This document shows positions 1 to 11,796 of a stretch of DNA of 64,000 bases, in pieces. The stretch's first letter is position 1; the number at the start of each line of letters is the position of its first letter. Location of the stretch: the NCBI RefSeq assembly GCF_032362555.1, contig NC_083535.1, forward strand, positions 6,324,001 through 6,388,000. The letters run 5' to 3'. This DNA comes from Amyelois transitella (lineage: Eukaryota; Arthropoda; Insecta; Lepidoptera; Pyralidae). The position numbers were made by a program, and so were the translations under genes. The notes under the pieces are model-generated. The model worked only from the letters and a program-made list of their open reading frames with translations. It ran no database searches and had not been told where the DNA came from.

Positions 1-559
1 ATAATATAAATATGTATTGAAGACTATAGGATGCCCCGTCCATCGTCAATTCACAGAAATTTTCTCTTGGTGCAATAGACCAATTAAGAAACATTTTATC
101 GGTATTTCAAACAGTCACTCAATAACGGTAAAGTTTTGTATATAATAAATAATAAAAATTGAGTTCTCTAATTGGTTCTATTTGAATTTAAGTTTGGATA
201 ATTGTGAAGTTGACGTCAGTGAAGAAAATGCTGCAATGCAGTTTGTTACACTTCTGCACTGGACAGAGCTTTATATGAGTTTGCAGTACATAGATGAAAA
301 TAACCCGCAATAACATACATATAGGGTAGTTGCATAGGCGCAACAAGTGTTATTATAATATAGATTTATGTGAGTCGTATTTAATTCTTAGCCATAGCAA
401 ATTAGACTAGAACCATTGCAACTCTTCCTTTTGATTTGCAATGGTTCTAGTAGTAGTTCTAGTTTGAAGAGAATTTTTGTCATGTCTTGCTATTTTCAGT
501 AATATAATCTGCTTCAAGCCAAATGTTGTCTTAGTAACAATTAAAAGTGAAACAAAAAG

Positions 560-1653
560 GTTGGCTAGTATCACACTGTTGTAGGACAATCTTTGGACAG
601 TAAAATTACAATTGTTTGATCAACTGTATCTTTTTGTTTTAGAAAACAGTCTCCTACTTTTTGTTGATACATCAATGAACAATTTATGTAAACAAATAAA
701 TATATGTAGATATGTATATTCTCTCCTTGCTCCTGGCTTTAGTGTTGATGGCATCCTCACCATTCTCCAATCAAGATAAGCCTGGTAGCCTTGCGAGTAA
801 GCATGAGTAAGGTTTTTACAGGAAGTGACTCTCATCTGTCCTCTGCAACCTTTGCAGGGAAACCTACTCTATATTGGATTGATTATGGTGACACATCCAG
901 TTGCTTGAATGTGCAGGTTTTCTTACAATGTTTTCCCTCACCGTAAGAGCATCAGTTAGTATTCAAATAGTGGGATTAGAACCTGTGCCTTTTAGGCGCA
1001 TCATACATTTTGACCAGGCACTCACCAATTCAACCAGTAACACTTTCAACTGTAGAGATTTAAATATATTTTAAAATTGTTAACTCACCAGGTGTCATCT
1101 TACACTGAGCTTCACTGCGAGTATCTTCAATTGGAGTGTTAGAAGCCAATTGGTTTGAGTCATATGATTTGACAGAACCTGTTGTGAATTCTTTATTGAA
1201 TTCATTTTTGCGAAGAATAAGTGTGACCTGCAGAATTCATTACAATTGAAGTCACTGTAAACATTCCTACAAATATAATATGCAATTTCTCAGAAATGTT
1301 ATGACAACAAATTTATTTTATGCCTTAACATTAAAAAATTAAACTTTACAGTATTGAATTACCAGAATGATTCTTTATGCAAAAACACATGTTAGACTTT
1401 TTTTAGAAATTCCAAAAAAAGATGAAATTATACTTACTTCTTGTGGTGAAGGCAGAACAGTGATTCCATCTTTTTGTGACTGTGAAACTAAACAAGATGA
1501 ATGAAAAAGCCGAGAGTTGACAAATGAAGATCGGTATTTACATCGGTATTCCGATTTATGGTCTATAAACCAGTTACCTAATAATTTTTGTCTTAGCCCA
1601 GGATCTAATTTTAGACAAGTATTGAGTATAAAACTGATATTTGAACAATTCAT
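560..1653 (-). CDS. Small unrecognised protein gene (exons 1-2 firm, exon 3 tentative)
   Basis: I do not recognise this gene. Exon 1 is 1653-1438 (ATG to a GTAAGT donor, exactly 72 codons). Exon 2 is 1227-1089 (acceptor TGCAG, donor GTGAGT, 46 codons plus 1 nt) and is open in the matching phase. The first 72 residues are basic and rich in Ser, Cys and Arg (RLFHSSCL around residue 50), which could be a mitochondrial targeting region. Exon 2 is hydrophilic (SVKSYDSNQLASNTP). A possible last exon begins near 614 after GATACAG. It is in phase, adds about 17 residues (DQTIVILLSKDC) and stops near 564, but its acceptor is weak. The start lies 980 bp from the divergent Vap33 start, so the two genes probably share a promoter region. 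A first exon of exactly 72 codons and an open, phase-matched second exon argue for a real gene. Confidence 0.5.
640..1010 (-). repeat. Lepidopteran dispersed repeat (SINE-like)
   Basis: Read on the minus strand, this contains 'ttccctgcaaaggttgcag' and 'tgactcat'-like text that recurs, diverged, at 46,720-46,860. The adjoining 'gcaggttttcttacaatg' recurs at 16,760. It overlaps the unassigned 3' part of the small minus-strand gene. Open frames inside it are probably not coding. Confidence 0.6.
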
Positions 1654-2632
1654 ATTTACGTTACGGTTTTAATAAGATAGCAAGGCATGTTATGAAATCA
1701 CAAATAAACAAAAAATAAGTTTAATTCGCTGATTTTCTGACAAGTTTATCAGTGAAATGAAATAATTAAATCTTTGTTCTTAGTTACTTCAATTTTTATT
1801 GGTTCTACTGCCATTGACAAAATAAGTTGACGTTTTTGATAGAAGAGCAAGCAGGTAACCTAAAAGTCCTAACCGGAATTGAAGGCCTTGAAAGTCGATA
1901 ATATGTTAAAAAAAAAAGATGTCTTGTTTATCGATTAGTATAGACATTAAATTGTCGTTGCTCTTATTTTTTCTATTATGCTCGCGGAAGGAATAGAACT
2001 AAAAAAATTTAAAGAGAGAAATTAAGTAAGCTTTTTACGTATGTTCGTTCATGCAATCATTACGCTCAGCGTTTATATTTCTCTTAATTCAATCATTGTT
2101 GTAATATTTATTTACATACATCGTGAATTGAAAATAAAAAAGGAAACGACTTAGGCGTTACATATTCTTGAAGAGAAATTAATGTAATAATTGTTGCTAA
2201 AATACTAATAACTAATTCTAGATGTACCTATGTATAACCAGGCACAATGCAATTTTTTGCTGCCAGTAGTGCGCGCGCAAGGTGTAGTAAAAAAATATTT
2301 ATCGATTTAGACAAAGTAATAAAATAAATATAATTATGTTATTGTAAATTTGTACTATGAGCTACCAAGGAAACAAATAAATATTGTAAAATGTAAATTC
2401 ATTTTCAATTTCGAACATTTAAATAATTGTTGTGCGTTTCATTTCGTCTTTTTTCAAATTGGTAACCCCAATTCGATAATAGACTCCCCTAGAAAGAAAA
2501 GGAACGCGCATGCGCTATGCGCATGTCGAATTCGTCATTCATCGTTCGCTTTGGCCGACATCGTGCAACTTAAATTTTTCTCAATCTACAAATTTTTCCA
2601 ACGAGATATTACATCAATTATAAAAATACAAA
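1654..2632. promoter_or_regulatory. Probable bidirectional promoter region
   Basis: These 979 bases separate two divergent start codons, that of the small minus-strand gene and that of Vap33. Most of it is AT-rich. A short CpG-bearing stretch at 2500-2560 holds the palindrome GCGCATGCGC (2506-2515) followed by ATGCGCAT (2517-2524). The first matches the NRF1-type motif, bound in Drosophila by Erect wing. No clear TATA box stands out. The region's role is inferred from its position and the motif. Confidence 0.5.
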
Positions 2633-5600
2633 ATGCCCAACCAGGTATTAACTATAGAGCCCCAAAATGAACTAAAGTTTAAAGGTAAGTGCCTTATTTT
2701 TTTGACGTAAGTAGCAACCGCCGCATTGGAAACTTGGGCAGCAGACATAGGTCGAGAGCTAACTATGCTGACAAATGGAGTTTCTATTTCCAGATATCGT
2801 AATTTTTTTAGGGTGCGGTTGAGTAAATGTTGTTTGTATTCTTATATTATTTAGAATTGCTATGAACTGATTTAGCTGAGTGACATTGTTAACATTAATC
2901 TTGGACAGTACATCGACGAAAATACGACCTACAACACAATAAATTTTGTATTTGCGCTATTTCATATCAAAATATACCTCTATTACTAAAATTCCAATAA
3001 GACAAATAAATCCATGTTGAGACTTGATAGTAGTAGTATGCAGTAGTTATTGTAGGCAAAAGAAGGAAACCTAATGACCTATATCAACATGCGAATTATA
3101 CTTAGGAACATACAGTTGTTCGATAGGTAGGTATGTCATAGAATCGGTATTTGGTGATTCACAATGTTAGCAAAAGCTTATTTTCTATTTAATACTTTTA
3201 ATTACATGCTGGTCTATGGCAGAATAATACAATTTACCACTTTTGCTACAAAACAGCCAATGATGTTTTGTATTGTCAAAAAACAGTAGGGTTTCTCATA
3301 AATAGTCTGATGAATATATTAATTTTTATATATTGTTTTGTTTGTTTAGGAGTGATTGAATTACTTAATTCAAGTGCAGCATTTGCATATTTTAATTTAT
3401 GCTCTAGTTGTTGAGCTATAATACAATAACTAATCAAATAACCAAATAGTTGTTCAGTTTCATTTATGTTTTAAGTGTAACATAGGCATAATATTACTTA
3501 CCTATTCACAAAAAAGGTACTACAAACATTTTGATATCCAATTCCCACCTTTTTTATAATTATTTTTTGGCCCATAAACATGAAAATCTATTCTGCCAAT
3601 AGATATCTGTGTTGCATATTCAGATTCATATTGTTAGAAGAAAGATTTATAATGCTCATTTAACATGTCATTTAAGTTTAACAAATAAGTCAACTAATTG
3701 TCAGTATAAGTCATAAATACTTATTTAGTCTTACATATTTATTCTGTATTTTTTTTTATTTCTCTTATAACCAAGTAGAGCTTTACCTATATGTTAGTTG
3801 ACATAATTGAATAGTTCTGAATTGTAAGTAGGCTTATCTTTAATAAATACATGTCTATTTTTTTTTAAATTGTGGATTCCGTATTTTAATTATTTATTTA
3901 TGGAAATGACTGACATCATAATTGTACAAGTAGTGAGAAGTTACAACAAATTATAATAATTATGCTGCTTAAATTTTTACATTGTTTCTACGTAAACATT
4001 ATCTTTACAAATTAAATTACTTATTTAAATTTATTATTTTAAACAGGCAGTGGCAGGATACAAACCTCAAAGAATGTGAGCTTTTTCTATTTAATAAAAT
4101 GTGTAATAGGCATACATTTATCTCTTTGTACCTGTACATTTTATGTCAGTAAAATAAAAAATATTTTGTTATCAGACAGATATTGATTAAGTTTCTGCTA
4201 GATCATTTGTCTTTAATTGGTTATTAATGAGACAAAAAATAAACACAAATTGTTTCCAAAAATTTTGACTCCAAGTTACACTAGGAAAGACCCTCTGAGG
4301 TAACATAGGAATACCTAACACTCATTTTTTAGAAAACTTCATACTTTAAATTTACGGGCAAATACTTATATATTTTCCTAAACTCTGATTTTCTTATTTG
4401 CTTTTAAGCCTTGTTTTCCTTTGCGGTGGTGTTCACGATTAATACTTTGAGCTCATGTTATAAGTATAGTCAATATTATTGATTTTTTTAGTTGATTCTG
4501 CAGGATTATTCGAGCAGGGGTACACTACCTACATGCGACTCATTAACCCCTCCAGTGACACAGTATTGTTTAAGATTAAGACTACTGCACCAAAGAAATA
4601 CTGTGTACGTCCCAATTCTGGAGTGCTGGAGCCTAATTCGAAAGTTGAAATAGCAAGTAAGTGTTCATCAAGGATAATAAATTTAATTTGCATGCATAAA
4701 ATATGTTTCTAATGTCCCTGACTTTTTCAGTTACTCCACAGCCAGTGTATGTCGACCCCAATGAGAAAAATAAACACAAGTTCATGGTGCAAAGTGTTAT
4801 TGCACCAGAAGGAAAAACCAATATAGATCAAGTGGTATGTAGTTATTATGTGTTACATGTAATTTGAATTTTTTGTTTTTTAAAAATCTTATAAATGAAT
4901 GATTATTTACAGTGGAAGGAGATAAGTCCAGATCAGCTCATGGATTACAAGCTGAAATGTGTATTTGAAACACCTCGTGGCACTAATCTCAATGTATGTA
5001 ATACCTAAATTTTATTTTTAAATTAGTCTTTCATATAACCACCATACCTTGAAATGTTTGGATTTTTAAATTCTCTAATAAGAAATCATAGTGATTTGTT
5101 CCTCTATATTCTATAGGTATATCAAATTATAGTTTCACAATAAATCAAAATCCTGGTATCAATGTCAGGGTAAAGTCAGAAACTCAATTCAAATTCAAAA
5201 TTTTTATTGATTATTATAGGATACTTCATCATTAATAATTGTCAAAATATTTGGTTTCACAAGGTTGACCTCAAATAAATTACTTAAAACTGAGTTTACT
5301 GCCGCTTCCAAGGCGTCAGTGCAGCAGAAGCGGTAACAAATTGCACTGCAGCATTTTTTTCAACAACATCAACTGCACAAATATCCAAATTTAGAATAGA
5401 ATGTGGACGAGAGAATACATTGTTCAGATTAATATATATATATGAGATTTTAATAATAAATATATATATATATATTATGTTTTATATATATATATATTTT
5501 TTATGGAATGTGAACAATGTCAACCCACTGTCTTCTGGCCATTATTCTTGGTATGGCAACCTGCCCAGATTGGATCATGCGAATGCTGTGAGTAGGCAGG

Positions 5601-8600
5601 TAGGCAGGTTAACTAAAATTTAATTAATATAGACAATAAAAAAGTTGTTATAGAATACTGAAAACATTGTTACATGGATTATGACATAAAGATAATTTAA
5701 TTACTCCATATAATAATTATCTACAGGACGCTGGCGACAATGCCGCCCAAAATGATGTGACCAAAAAGAGAGTCGCCGTCGCGGAATCCTCAACAAAGGT
5801 GACAAACCTAGACCACCACAATACACCATATTCGATTTCATGAGAGTTCCTGTTCATGTAATAACGACATTGTACTAACTCGATATTCACGGAACTCTTG
5901 CTTTATGTTGCACGAAAATTTTGTAGTGTTTGTGTGCTTATTAATTTTTTATTTGCCCCTATTTTCTTCTAAATTTCATAAAACTAAATTCATTTCTCAT
6001 TGGCGTCATTGTATGAGGTCGTCCTAAGGGAACAAAGCCAACGCTTATCAAATCAGTCCAAGCCTGGCATGTTTTTGATTATTATATTACAGGATGCTGT
6101 AGAGGGTCTTAACCAGGAGGCAAAGAGGAGAGATGATGACCACACGTCGGGGTTATCCGGGAAATCTACGGTACCTTATTTTGTATTCTCACTTCATTTA
6201 AATAAAAATTATTGCCATTTTTCACTTCCATATCCGTCAGTTTCATTGATGGAGCGTCAATCAGTTAGCTATTTTTCAATCTCACGGGCCTTATTCATTT
6301 GTGCACTTTGAGGTACATTATTCAAAATAATTATTTGGGTTACACTCGGGCTTCTTAATTTTTGGTTTTGTAACAGGTATTTTTTACATTGATAATGAAA
6401 AACGCTGTGATACGAGGGTCAAACTGAAAGTTTTTAGAAAATCAAAAACTGAGCATTCTTCTATAATATTAGTTTTATTATATCTTTTCAAAATAGTGTT
6501 TCCTTTACGTCAATACATCGCTGCATCCGATGGAACCATTGGGAGAAGCACCTTGCCCACTCTTCCTTAGGTGTCTCTTCGACGGCCCTTTCAAACGTAG
6601 CGACTGCTTCCTCAGCGTTCACGAAACGTTTACCGCGAAGTTTTTCTTTTATTTTGGGGAATAAATAGAAATCACAAGGTGCAAGGTCGGGGCTGTATGG
6701 CGGGTGACCCAGTAATTCCACATTTGATGTCGCCGAGGCGTTGTCGTGATGAAGGAGAATTCTGCTGCGAGGTCGTTTCTCCCGAACTTTTTCAAAAACA
6801 AGTGGCAAACAAATATTGGTATACCACTCTGCATTAACTGTTTTTTGATCCTCTAAAACAATTGTTGCGTAATGGCCTGTCCTTCCGAAGAACGAAGCCA
6901 CCATCTTTTTTCCCATACTTCGACCTCTCTTCACTTTTGTGGGCAACTCCTCGAACGGAAACACCCACTGGGCCGACTGCCTTTTAGTTTCTGGATCATA
7001 ACAATAAATCCAGCCGTATGTATGTCGAATACGGCATTTGAGTCACCTCCGTTAAATTTTTCAATCATATCACGGCACCAATTAACACGACGGAGTTTTT
7101 GGGCCTCAGTCAAATTATGGGGTATCCACCGGGGCACAAATCTTCCTGACCTCCAAATGTTCATGGAGGATTTAATGGATTTGGCTCATGCCAATGCCTA
7201 GACTTGTCCGAATCTGCTGATAGGTAACTCTTTTGTCAGCCTCTATCATACGCCGCACAACACTGATGTTTTCTTCATTCGTCGCCGTAGAAGGCCGTCC
7301 CTCACGCAGATCATCGGTGAGATTAGACCGACCACGCTTAAATTCATTGAACCAGTTGTAAACAGTGGCACGAGATGGGGCTTCATTATGAAAGGCCAAT
7401 CGAAGTCTTTTGTAACTTTCTTATTGAGTTAACTTACACCGAAAGTCATAAAAAATCATTGCACGAAAATTTTCTCGCGTTAGATTCATATTTTTGGCAC
7501 GAATTATTTTCACTTTGCCGCCAAATTGCAAAAATAATGACAATAGAATGAAATTTTTACTCATTATTATTGCTAAAGAGTTCCATTTTTGAAATCCGAA
7601 TTCATTTTTTTTATTATATAAATAACAAATGGCCAGTTCTAAAAACTTTCAGTGTCGCCCTCGTATGACACCATAATTACTTAAACATAAATTTAATTTT
7701 ATACACTTGGATTGACTTTATTAATAAAAGTCTCTCGGATTTGATAAGATTGAGTGGCACATTGTATCATAACATAACTAATACGACCTTGGATCTCCCT
7801 TTCTACTGCATGTTTTATTTTTATTTGCAATTAATTACGTCTGTGTTTATTATAGCGTAACGCATGTCTATTTTTTATTTTTATTTTTTTCAGACCCTTC
7901 CTACATCTGAGAACGTGGAAAGCGATCTGCAAAAAGCATCGTTAGAAGTTATTCTTTTGAGGGAGGAAGAGAGCAAGTTAAGACAAGAGAATTTGCAGTT
8001 AAAAGTGAGTAGATTTTTATATATATATTTTTTTTTATTTTTTTATTTGTAAATATATTAACTAGCGAATTCATGTTTTGGTATGCGATAATGCTGCATC
8101 GCGAATGATCTGCTTATACATGGATTCCTAACTAACAGTTACGTTTACTTCAATTAATACATACTTACTTATTCTTTACTAAACGTTACATACAAAAGCC
8201 CCTGGCGTTAAACCCGTTTGCGTACGCTCTTGGGTATTTGGGATCAGACTACTCTCACCTATTGAGCTACCACAGAGGAAGATGCATGTAAGGACCTGTA
8301 AATTACTTTTAGAATGCTATTACATTTGTGGGTTAATAAATAGGTATTTATCTAGTATATATTTGACAATATGGGGGACCTGACAATTTCGAACCCAGAA
8401 AGCTGTGTTGTTGTGATTGTAATTTTATTCTTATGCTTCGTCTATGTGATTGGTGTCGTGAATGAACTAGGTATTGTTTCTTATATTCACATTAAAAACA
8501 ATAAAAACGATCTCGATACCGATAAACCATTGTTATTTCGTAATAACTTAAAGTACCGACATTCGTTTATAAAAGACTTTCCTATTATAAAACAAAAGAT

Positions 8601-10716
8601 GGTTTTATGAGTAAGTTATTACGACCGCCAAAAATCGAATTTAATTTATATTGTTCCTGTACATTTTTATTTATATCAATACAAACAATAAATACCTATC
8701 TATACTAATGTTATAAAGCTGAAGAGTTTGTTTGTTTGTTTGTTTGAACCCGCTAATCTCAGGAACTACTGTTTCGGATTGAAAAATTCTTTTTGTGTTG
8801 AATAGACCATTTGTCGAGGAAGGCTTTAGGTTGTATAACATCACGCTGCAACTATAAGGAGCGAAGAAATTATGGAAAATGTGAAAAAAAACGGGAAAAA
8901 TTATTCATCCTTGAGGGCTTCAATGATGCCCAAAATATCTATTCCACGCGGACAAAGTCGGCACAGCTAATAAGATATTTCTTGTCCAGTTGTATGTCGT
9001 AACATAATATATAATCGATTAATAATTTAACTTTAGCGGTGATGCTTACACATCAGAATAACACATAGACAACCATTTATATATATATATATAATATAAT
9101 ATAAGTGAAATCGCGTGCTGACTCTAGTGAAGTCGTGAATCAGAGAAGAGAGTTTACCTTTGAGCTACTGCGAATGTAAAATGCAATTTTGATTTAGTTA
9201 GTACTGACATAAATGTACAGTCGCCTACAGGTATAGACTATTTGTACGTCACTACTAACAACTAACTGTTACCCGCGGCTTCGCCCGAAGGACAAGTTTA
9301 GATAATTTTCCGAATCTGAACTGAGGGTTGAATTTGAAAAATTATAAGGAGTCATATTTCAGTTTTCTAAGAATTAAGTTCAATCAGTTTTTCTTTCTCA
9401 ATTCGAGGATCCACTTATAAAAAAGGTACATTGAATTTCAGCGCAGCGATTGCCATAATGCTACTGTGTGATGCGCATAAATATTGAGCCTCAAGTTTTC
9501 GTTGATGTCGTACGAGACGGCTAAGGCAATAAGCACTTTCAGCCAGTGCACTAATATTCCGAACAGGGAACTATAAGGGACTAAATACAAAAAGAGGAAA
9601 CCTTGCATATATTTCAAAGTGAAAGAACATTTTTTTTAACCCGCTACTGCCAGAAGCAGAGGGATGATGATGATTTATAATTATATTGACTTGCATGAAC
9701 TGCGAAATGAAAGAATCTTTTTGAACTGGTTCTGTATCGCGGTCGAAGGTGGACCCTAATCTCCTAAACATAGAACTCAATCTAAGAACTAAAACCAGAA
9801 GGATTATGATGATTTATTATTATACTGACTTGCATGAACTGCGAAGTGAAAATGCAAAAGCGGACCCTTATCTCGCTCAACAGAGCATTGCATCTAAGGA
9901 TTTAACAGAACGAGGATGATTTATTTCATTATAATAGCTTTCTCCCGTATCCTATGCCCTTCTTTATTTTTTTTTCATGGAGAATTGTTTAAGTTTTTGA
10001 CGTGAAAGACTGATAAAAGAACACACTTTCACATTAATAATATGTACTAATGGCTAAGTGACCGAACCTTTTTGTATATTGGCTGATTTGCGAATGTGCA
10101 TAATTCTTATTTTATTTATTTATTTAAACTTTATTGTACAAAATACTAATGCATAGCACAATTAGCAGACCCTAATGCTAAAAGCATTATTTACCAGTGA
10201 ACCATTGCGTCTATAGCGACTGTACAACATAATACAACTGTTTTTATATCTTCGAGTATCGTGAATGAATTGGAAAAAATAAGTTCCTTGACATATTAAT
10301 CACACATCGTTTTATTTACTGCGTGGACATTAGCAAAGACTACATATTGATTTGTTGTAAAATTTACGTAAGGGGCTGGATTCTACAACAGAGGGAATCC
10401 TAGTGTGGGATCAATGCTAAATTGTAATTTCAAGGTTATTATTGGAATAATAAATCGATTTTATTCCTTATTTTCATTTATTCATGTTTAGCTTAGTAAC
10501 TTAGTAACCTTATTTTTAAAAATAAAAAAAACTAACTTAACGAAATTTCAGGAGGAGCTGTTACGCCTGCACCAAAGCGCAAGCGGCGACGGGCGCGTGA
10601 CCCGCACTCACTCGTTCGAGCCCGAGAAGACGGCCCAGGGCGCGTCCATGCCTTGGATGGTCACAGCCCTAGTCATGGCCTTCATAGGCATCATCATCGG
10701 AAAGTTCCTCATGTGA
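2633..10716 (+). CDS. Vap33: VAMP-associated protein (VAP-A/B family), ER contact-site receptor
   Basis: Exons: 2633-2684, 4504-4656, 4731-4834, 4913-4993, 5727-5798, 6093-6170, 7894-8004, 10552-10716. They sum to 816 nt, or 271 aa plus stop, and every junction is in phase. Residues 5-130 form an MSP domain with the family signatures FKIKTTAPKKYCVRPNSG and DPNEKNKHKFMVQS, which bind FFAT motifs of lipid-transfer partners. A linker follows. Exon 7 encodes a coiled coil (LREEESKLRQENLQLK) and the last exon a tail-anchor membrane helix (WMVTALVMAFIGIIIGKFLM), so the protein sits in the ER membrane facing the cytosol. Length is close to the vertebrate and Drosophila members. The exon 2 acceptor TTCTGCAG|GATT is preferred because the result aligns with VAP-A/B without a gap; another in-frame acceptor lies 12 nt upstream. 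Intron 6 holds a mariner and intron 7 a Helitron-like copy. Confidence 0.95.
5165..5400. repeat. Dispersed repeat in Vap33 intron 4
   Basis: The stretch has 'tactgccgcttccaaggcg' and 'agaagcggtaac', text seen again in short form near 39,570-39,620. It lies wholly in the intron and shows no coding frame. Confidence 0.45.
5425..5505. repeat. (TA)n microsatellite
   Basis: Several runs of alternating TA lie between 5430 and 5502, inside Vap33 intron 4. Confidence 0.85.
6413..7663 (-). mobile_element. mariner transposon, decayed copy, TA target duplication
   Basis: This 1251-bp element lies in Vap33 intron 6, flanked by TA (6411-6412 and 7664-7665). Its ends are inverted repeats of about 27 bp sharing ACTGAAAGTTTTTAGAA, with three differences near the tip. 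On the minus strand it carries pieces of a mariner transposase: a helix-turn-helix half (7399-7172), a middle piece (7164-6940) and a C-terminal piece (6964-6488) with HHDNAS and YSPDLAPCDFYLF. Frameshifts separate the pieces, so it is not functional. The spacing between the second and third catalytic Asp is 23 residues instead of the 34 usual in mariner, and the segment around the first catalytic Asp is damaged. Confidence 0.93.
6488..7399 (-). pseudogene. mariner transposase pseudogene
   Basis: Three minus-strand blocks in different frames together cover most of a mariner transposase of about 340 aa. The N-terminal block has the paired HTH text (VYNWFNEFKRGRSNLTDD, EGRPSTAT). The middle has WCRDMIEKFNGGD. 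The C-terminal block has KKMVASFFGRTGHY, the HHDN motif and PDLAPCDFYLF. The residues before the expected WIY.YDPE segment are missing, removing the first acidic catalytic residue, and about 11 residues are missing between HHDN and the third Asp. It is an inactive passenger inside the Vap33 gene on the opposite strand. Confidence 0.9.
8356..8610 (+). CDS. Open frame with one membrane helix in Vap33 intron 7 (possible alternative last exon)
   Basis: An AG at 8354-8355 is followed by an open frame in the phase needed after Vap33 exon 7. It runs to a stop at 8608-8610. From the ATG at 8371 it encodes 79 aa with one clear hydrophobic segment (VVVIVILFLCFVYVIGVV) and a basic tail. It could be an alternative C-terminal exon replacing the usual tail anchor, a tiny separate gene, or a chance frame. 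The acceptor lacks a good pyrimidine tract. AATAAA occurs 3' of it near 8688. Confidence 0.25.
   Translation, partial: YIFDNMGDLTISNPESCVVVIVILFLCFVYVIGVVNELGIVSYIHIKNNKNDLDTDKPLLFRNNLKYRHSFIKDFPIIKQKMVL
8699..8970 (+). mobile_element. Helitron-like non-autonomous element
   Basis: It begins TC after an A (TCTATACTAATGTTATAAAG) and ends CTAA before a T, with a GC-rich stem text just before the end (CACGCGGACAAAGTCGGC). These are the 5' TC, 3' hairpin and CTRR end, A|T insertion features of Helitrons. Related copies lie at 34,723-34,989 and 35,681-35,906 (reverse) and 63,445-63,657 (forward). There is no coding capacity. Confidence 0.75.
9640..9920. repeat. Two-copy tandem duplication of about 135 bp
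   Basis: The text 'gacttgcatgaactgcgaa' and its surroundings (gatgatgattta upstream, ggaccctaatctc downstream) occur around 9665-9760 and again, diverged, around 9800-9900. It is noncoding, in Vap33 intron 7. Confidence 0.55.
10100..10230. repeat. Dispersed repeat in Vap33 intron 7
   Basis: The text 'tttatttaaactttattgta' and 'ttaccagtgaaccattg' resembles a common lepidopteran repeat that I know from other loci. The assignment rests on recollection of the pattern, not on a second copy here. Confidence 0.35.
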
Positions 10717-10916
10717 ATGGTCTCTCTGACACGCGCGGTGAACCCTCACCTCGTACACACCGCTGTTATACCACTCCCCTACCAACAGCACAAGGCTTAA
10801 CGTTTCGATATGACTCAAATATTCTGTCGTGCACTTGTGTTCATGATCTGACTGCACTCTGTCAGGTTTCAAGGCGTTTAAGTTTCTATTCTTTCAATTC
10901 TGAAGCGCTTTTCTTT

Positions 10917-11075
10917 TACATACATATACGTCACGTCTATATCCCTTGCGGGGTAGACAAAGCTAACAGTCTTCAAAAGACTGATAGGCCATATTCAGCT
11001 TTTTGGTTTGATGATAGAATTGAGATTCAAATAGTGACAGGTTGCTAGCCCATCGCCTTAAAGAAGAATCCTATC
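10917..11075 (+). repeat. SINE-like repeat in the Vap33 3' region
   Basis: It contains 'tatcccttgcggggtagaca', 'gactgataggccatattcag' and 'tgacaggttgctagcccatc'. The same order recurs at 62,250-62,330, and parts recur at 40,550-40,625 and 51,250-51,380. It starts about 200 bp after the Vap33 stop and may be carried in the 3' UTR; AATAAA occurs at about 11,325. Confidence 0.75.
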
Positions 11076-11743
11076 CTTTATAAGGTTTTGTTTTCTTTTG
11101 TTTAAATATAAACTCTTATACTACTACTCTTACTCTACTATACATGATATCAAAACTTGCTTATTCAATATATACTATCAACGTCAAGTAAGTTATTTTT
11201 TATGTAAACTGATTTATCCGAATGGTAGATATATATGTATGTAAAAGTGAAATGTACAAACATTTAATTTCTTTGCATTTTATGAAATGTTTTAGATTTC
11301 TTCACACTGAAATAGTAACAGACAATAAATATATGAAAAATACACCAAACAAATACTACCTACCTTCACGTTGTGTAAAACATTTAAGAATTGCAATTAA
11401 GACTTGTTCACAATAATACAATACCAGGAGGCAATAATATAAATTAATTATTAACCTGTCTTTGCCAATCTTTCGCACATTATTAGCATCCCCATGTTTG
11501 GGGTCAACACTGAAATAGTATATTATTTTTGATTTAACCCTTACTTAAAATATTTGATTATGCAAATACTTTGCCTACTGTATAAATAAGAAGCTCGAGT
11601 TAAAAAGTATATGAATCAGGCGAATAGCTAATCTTATATCGTGAGACACAGACACTAATAATAGACAAAACCTCATACAATCTGTGAAAATTGTTATTTG
11701 GTTAATTGTTAGCGAAATCTATGTTCACTCTTTGACATGGATC

Positions 11744-11792
11744 GGGATCGATTCTCAGTTGACATTACAAATGTCAACTGAGAATCGATCCC
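11744..11792. repeat. Perfect 23-bp hairpin with 3-base loop
   Basis: GGGATCGATTCTCAGTTGAC... (11744-11766) is exactly reverse-complemented at 11770-11792 around the loop ACA. It lies directly before a degenerate minisatellite. Confidence 0.95.
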
Positions 11793-11796
11793 GGGA

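Noticed and set aside
620-835. 71-codon minus-strand frame as a further exon of the small gene
   Set aside because: It lies in a dispersed repeat also present at 46.7 kb and does not fit the required phase-1 acceptor.
2350-2670. 106-codon open frame across the Vap33 leader and start
   Set aside because: It has no ATG start and runs over the promoter; the real Vap33 frame starts at 2633 in another phase.
6000-6311. 103-codon frame including Vap33 exon 6
   Set aside because: Only 6093-6170 is exon, bounded by AG and GT; the rest is intron read-through.
10653-11048. 131-codon plus-strand frame overlapping Vap33's last exon
   Set aside because: It is a different frame from the membrane-anchor exon and its 3' half is a SINE-like repeat.
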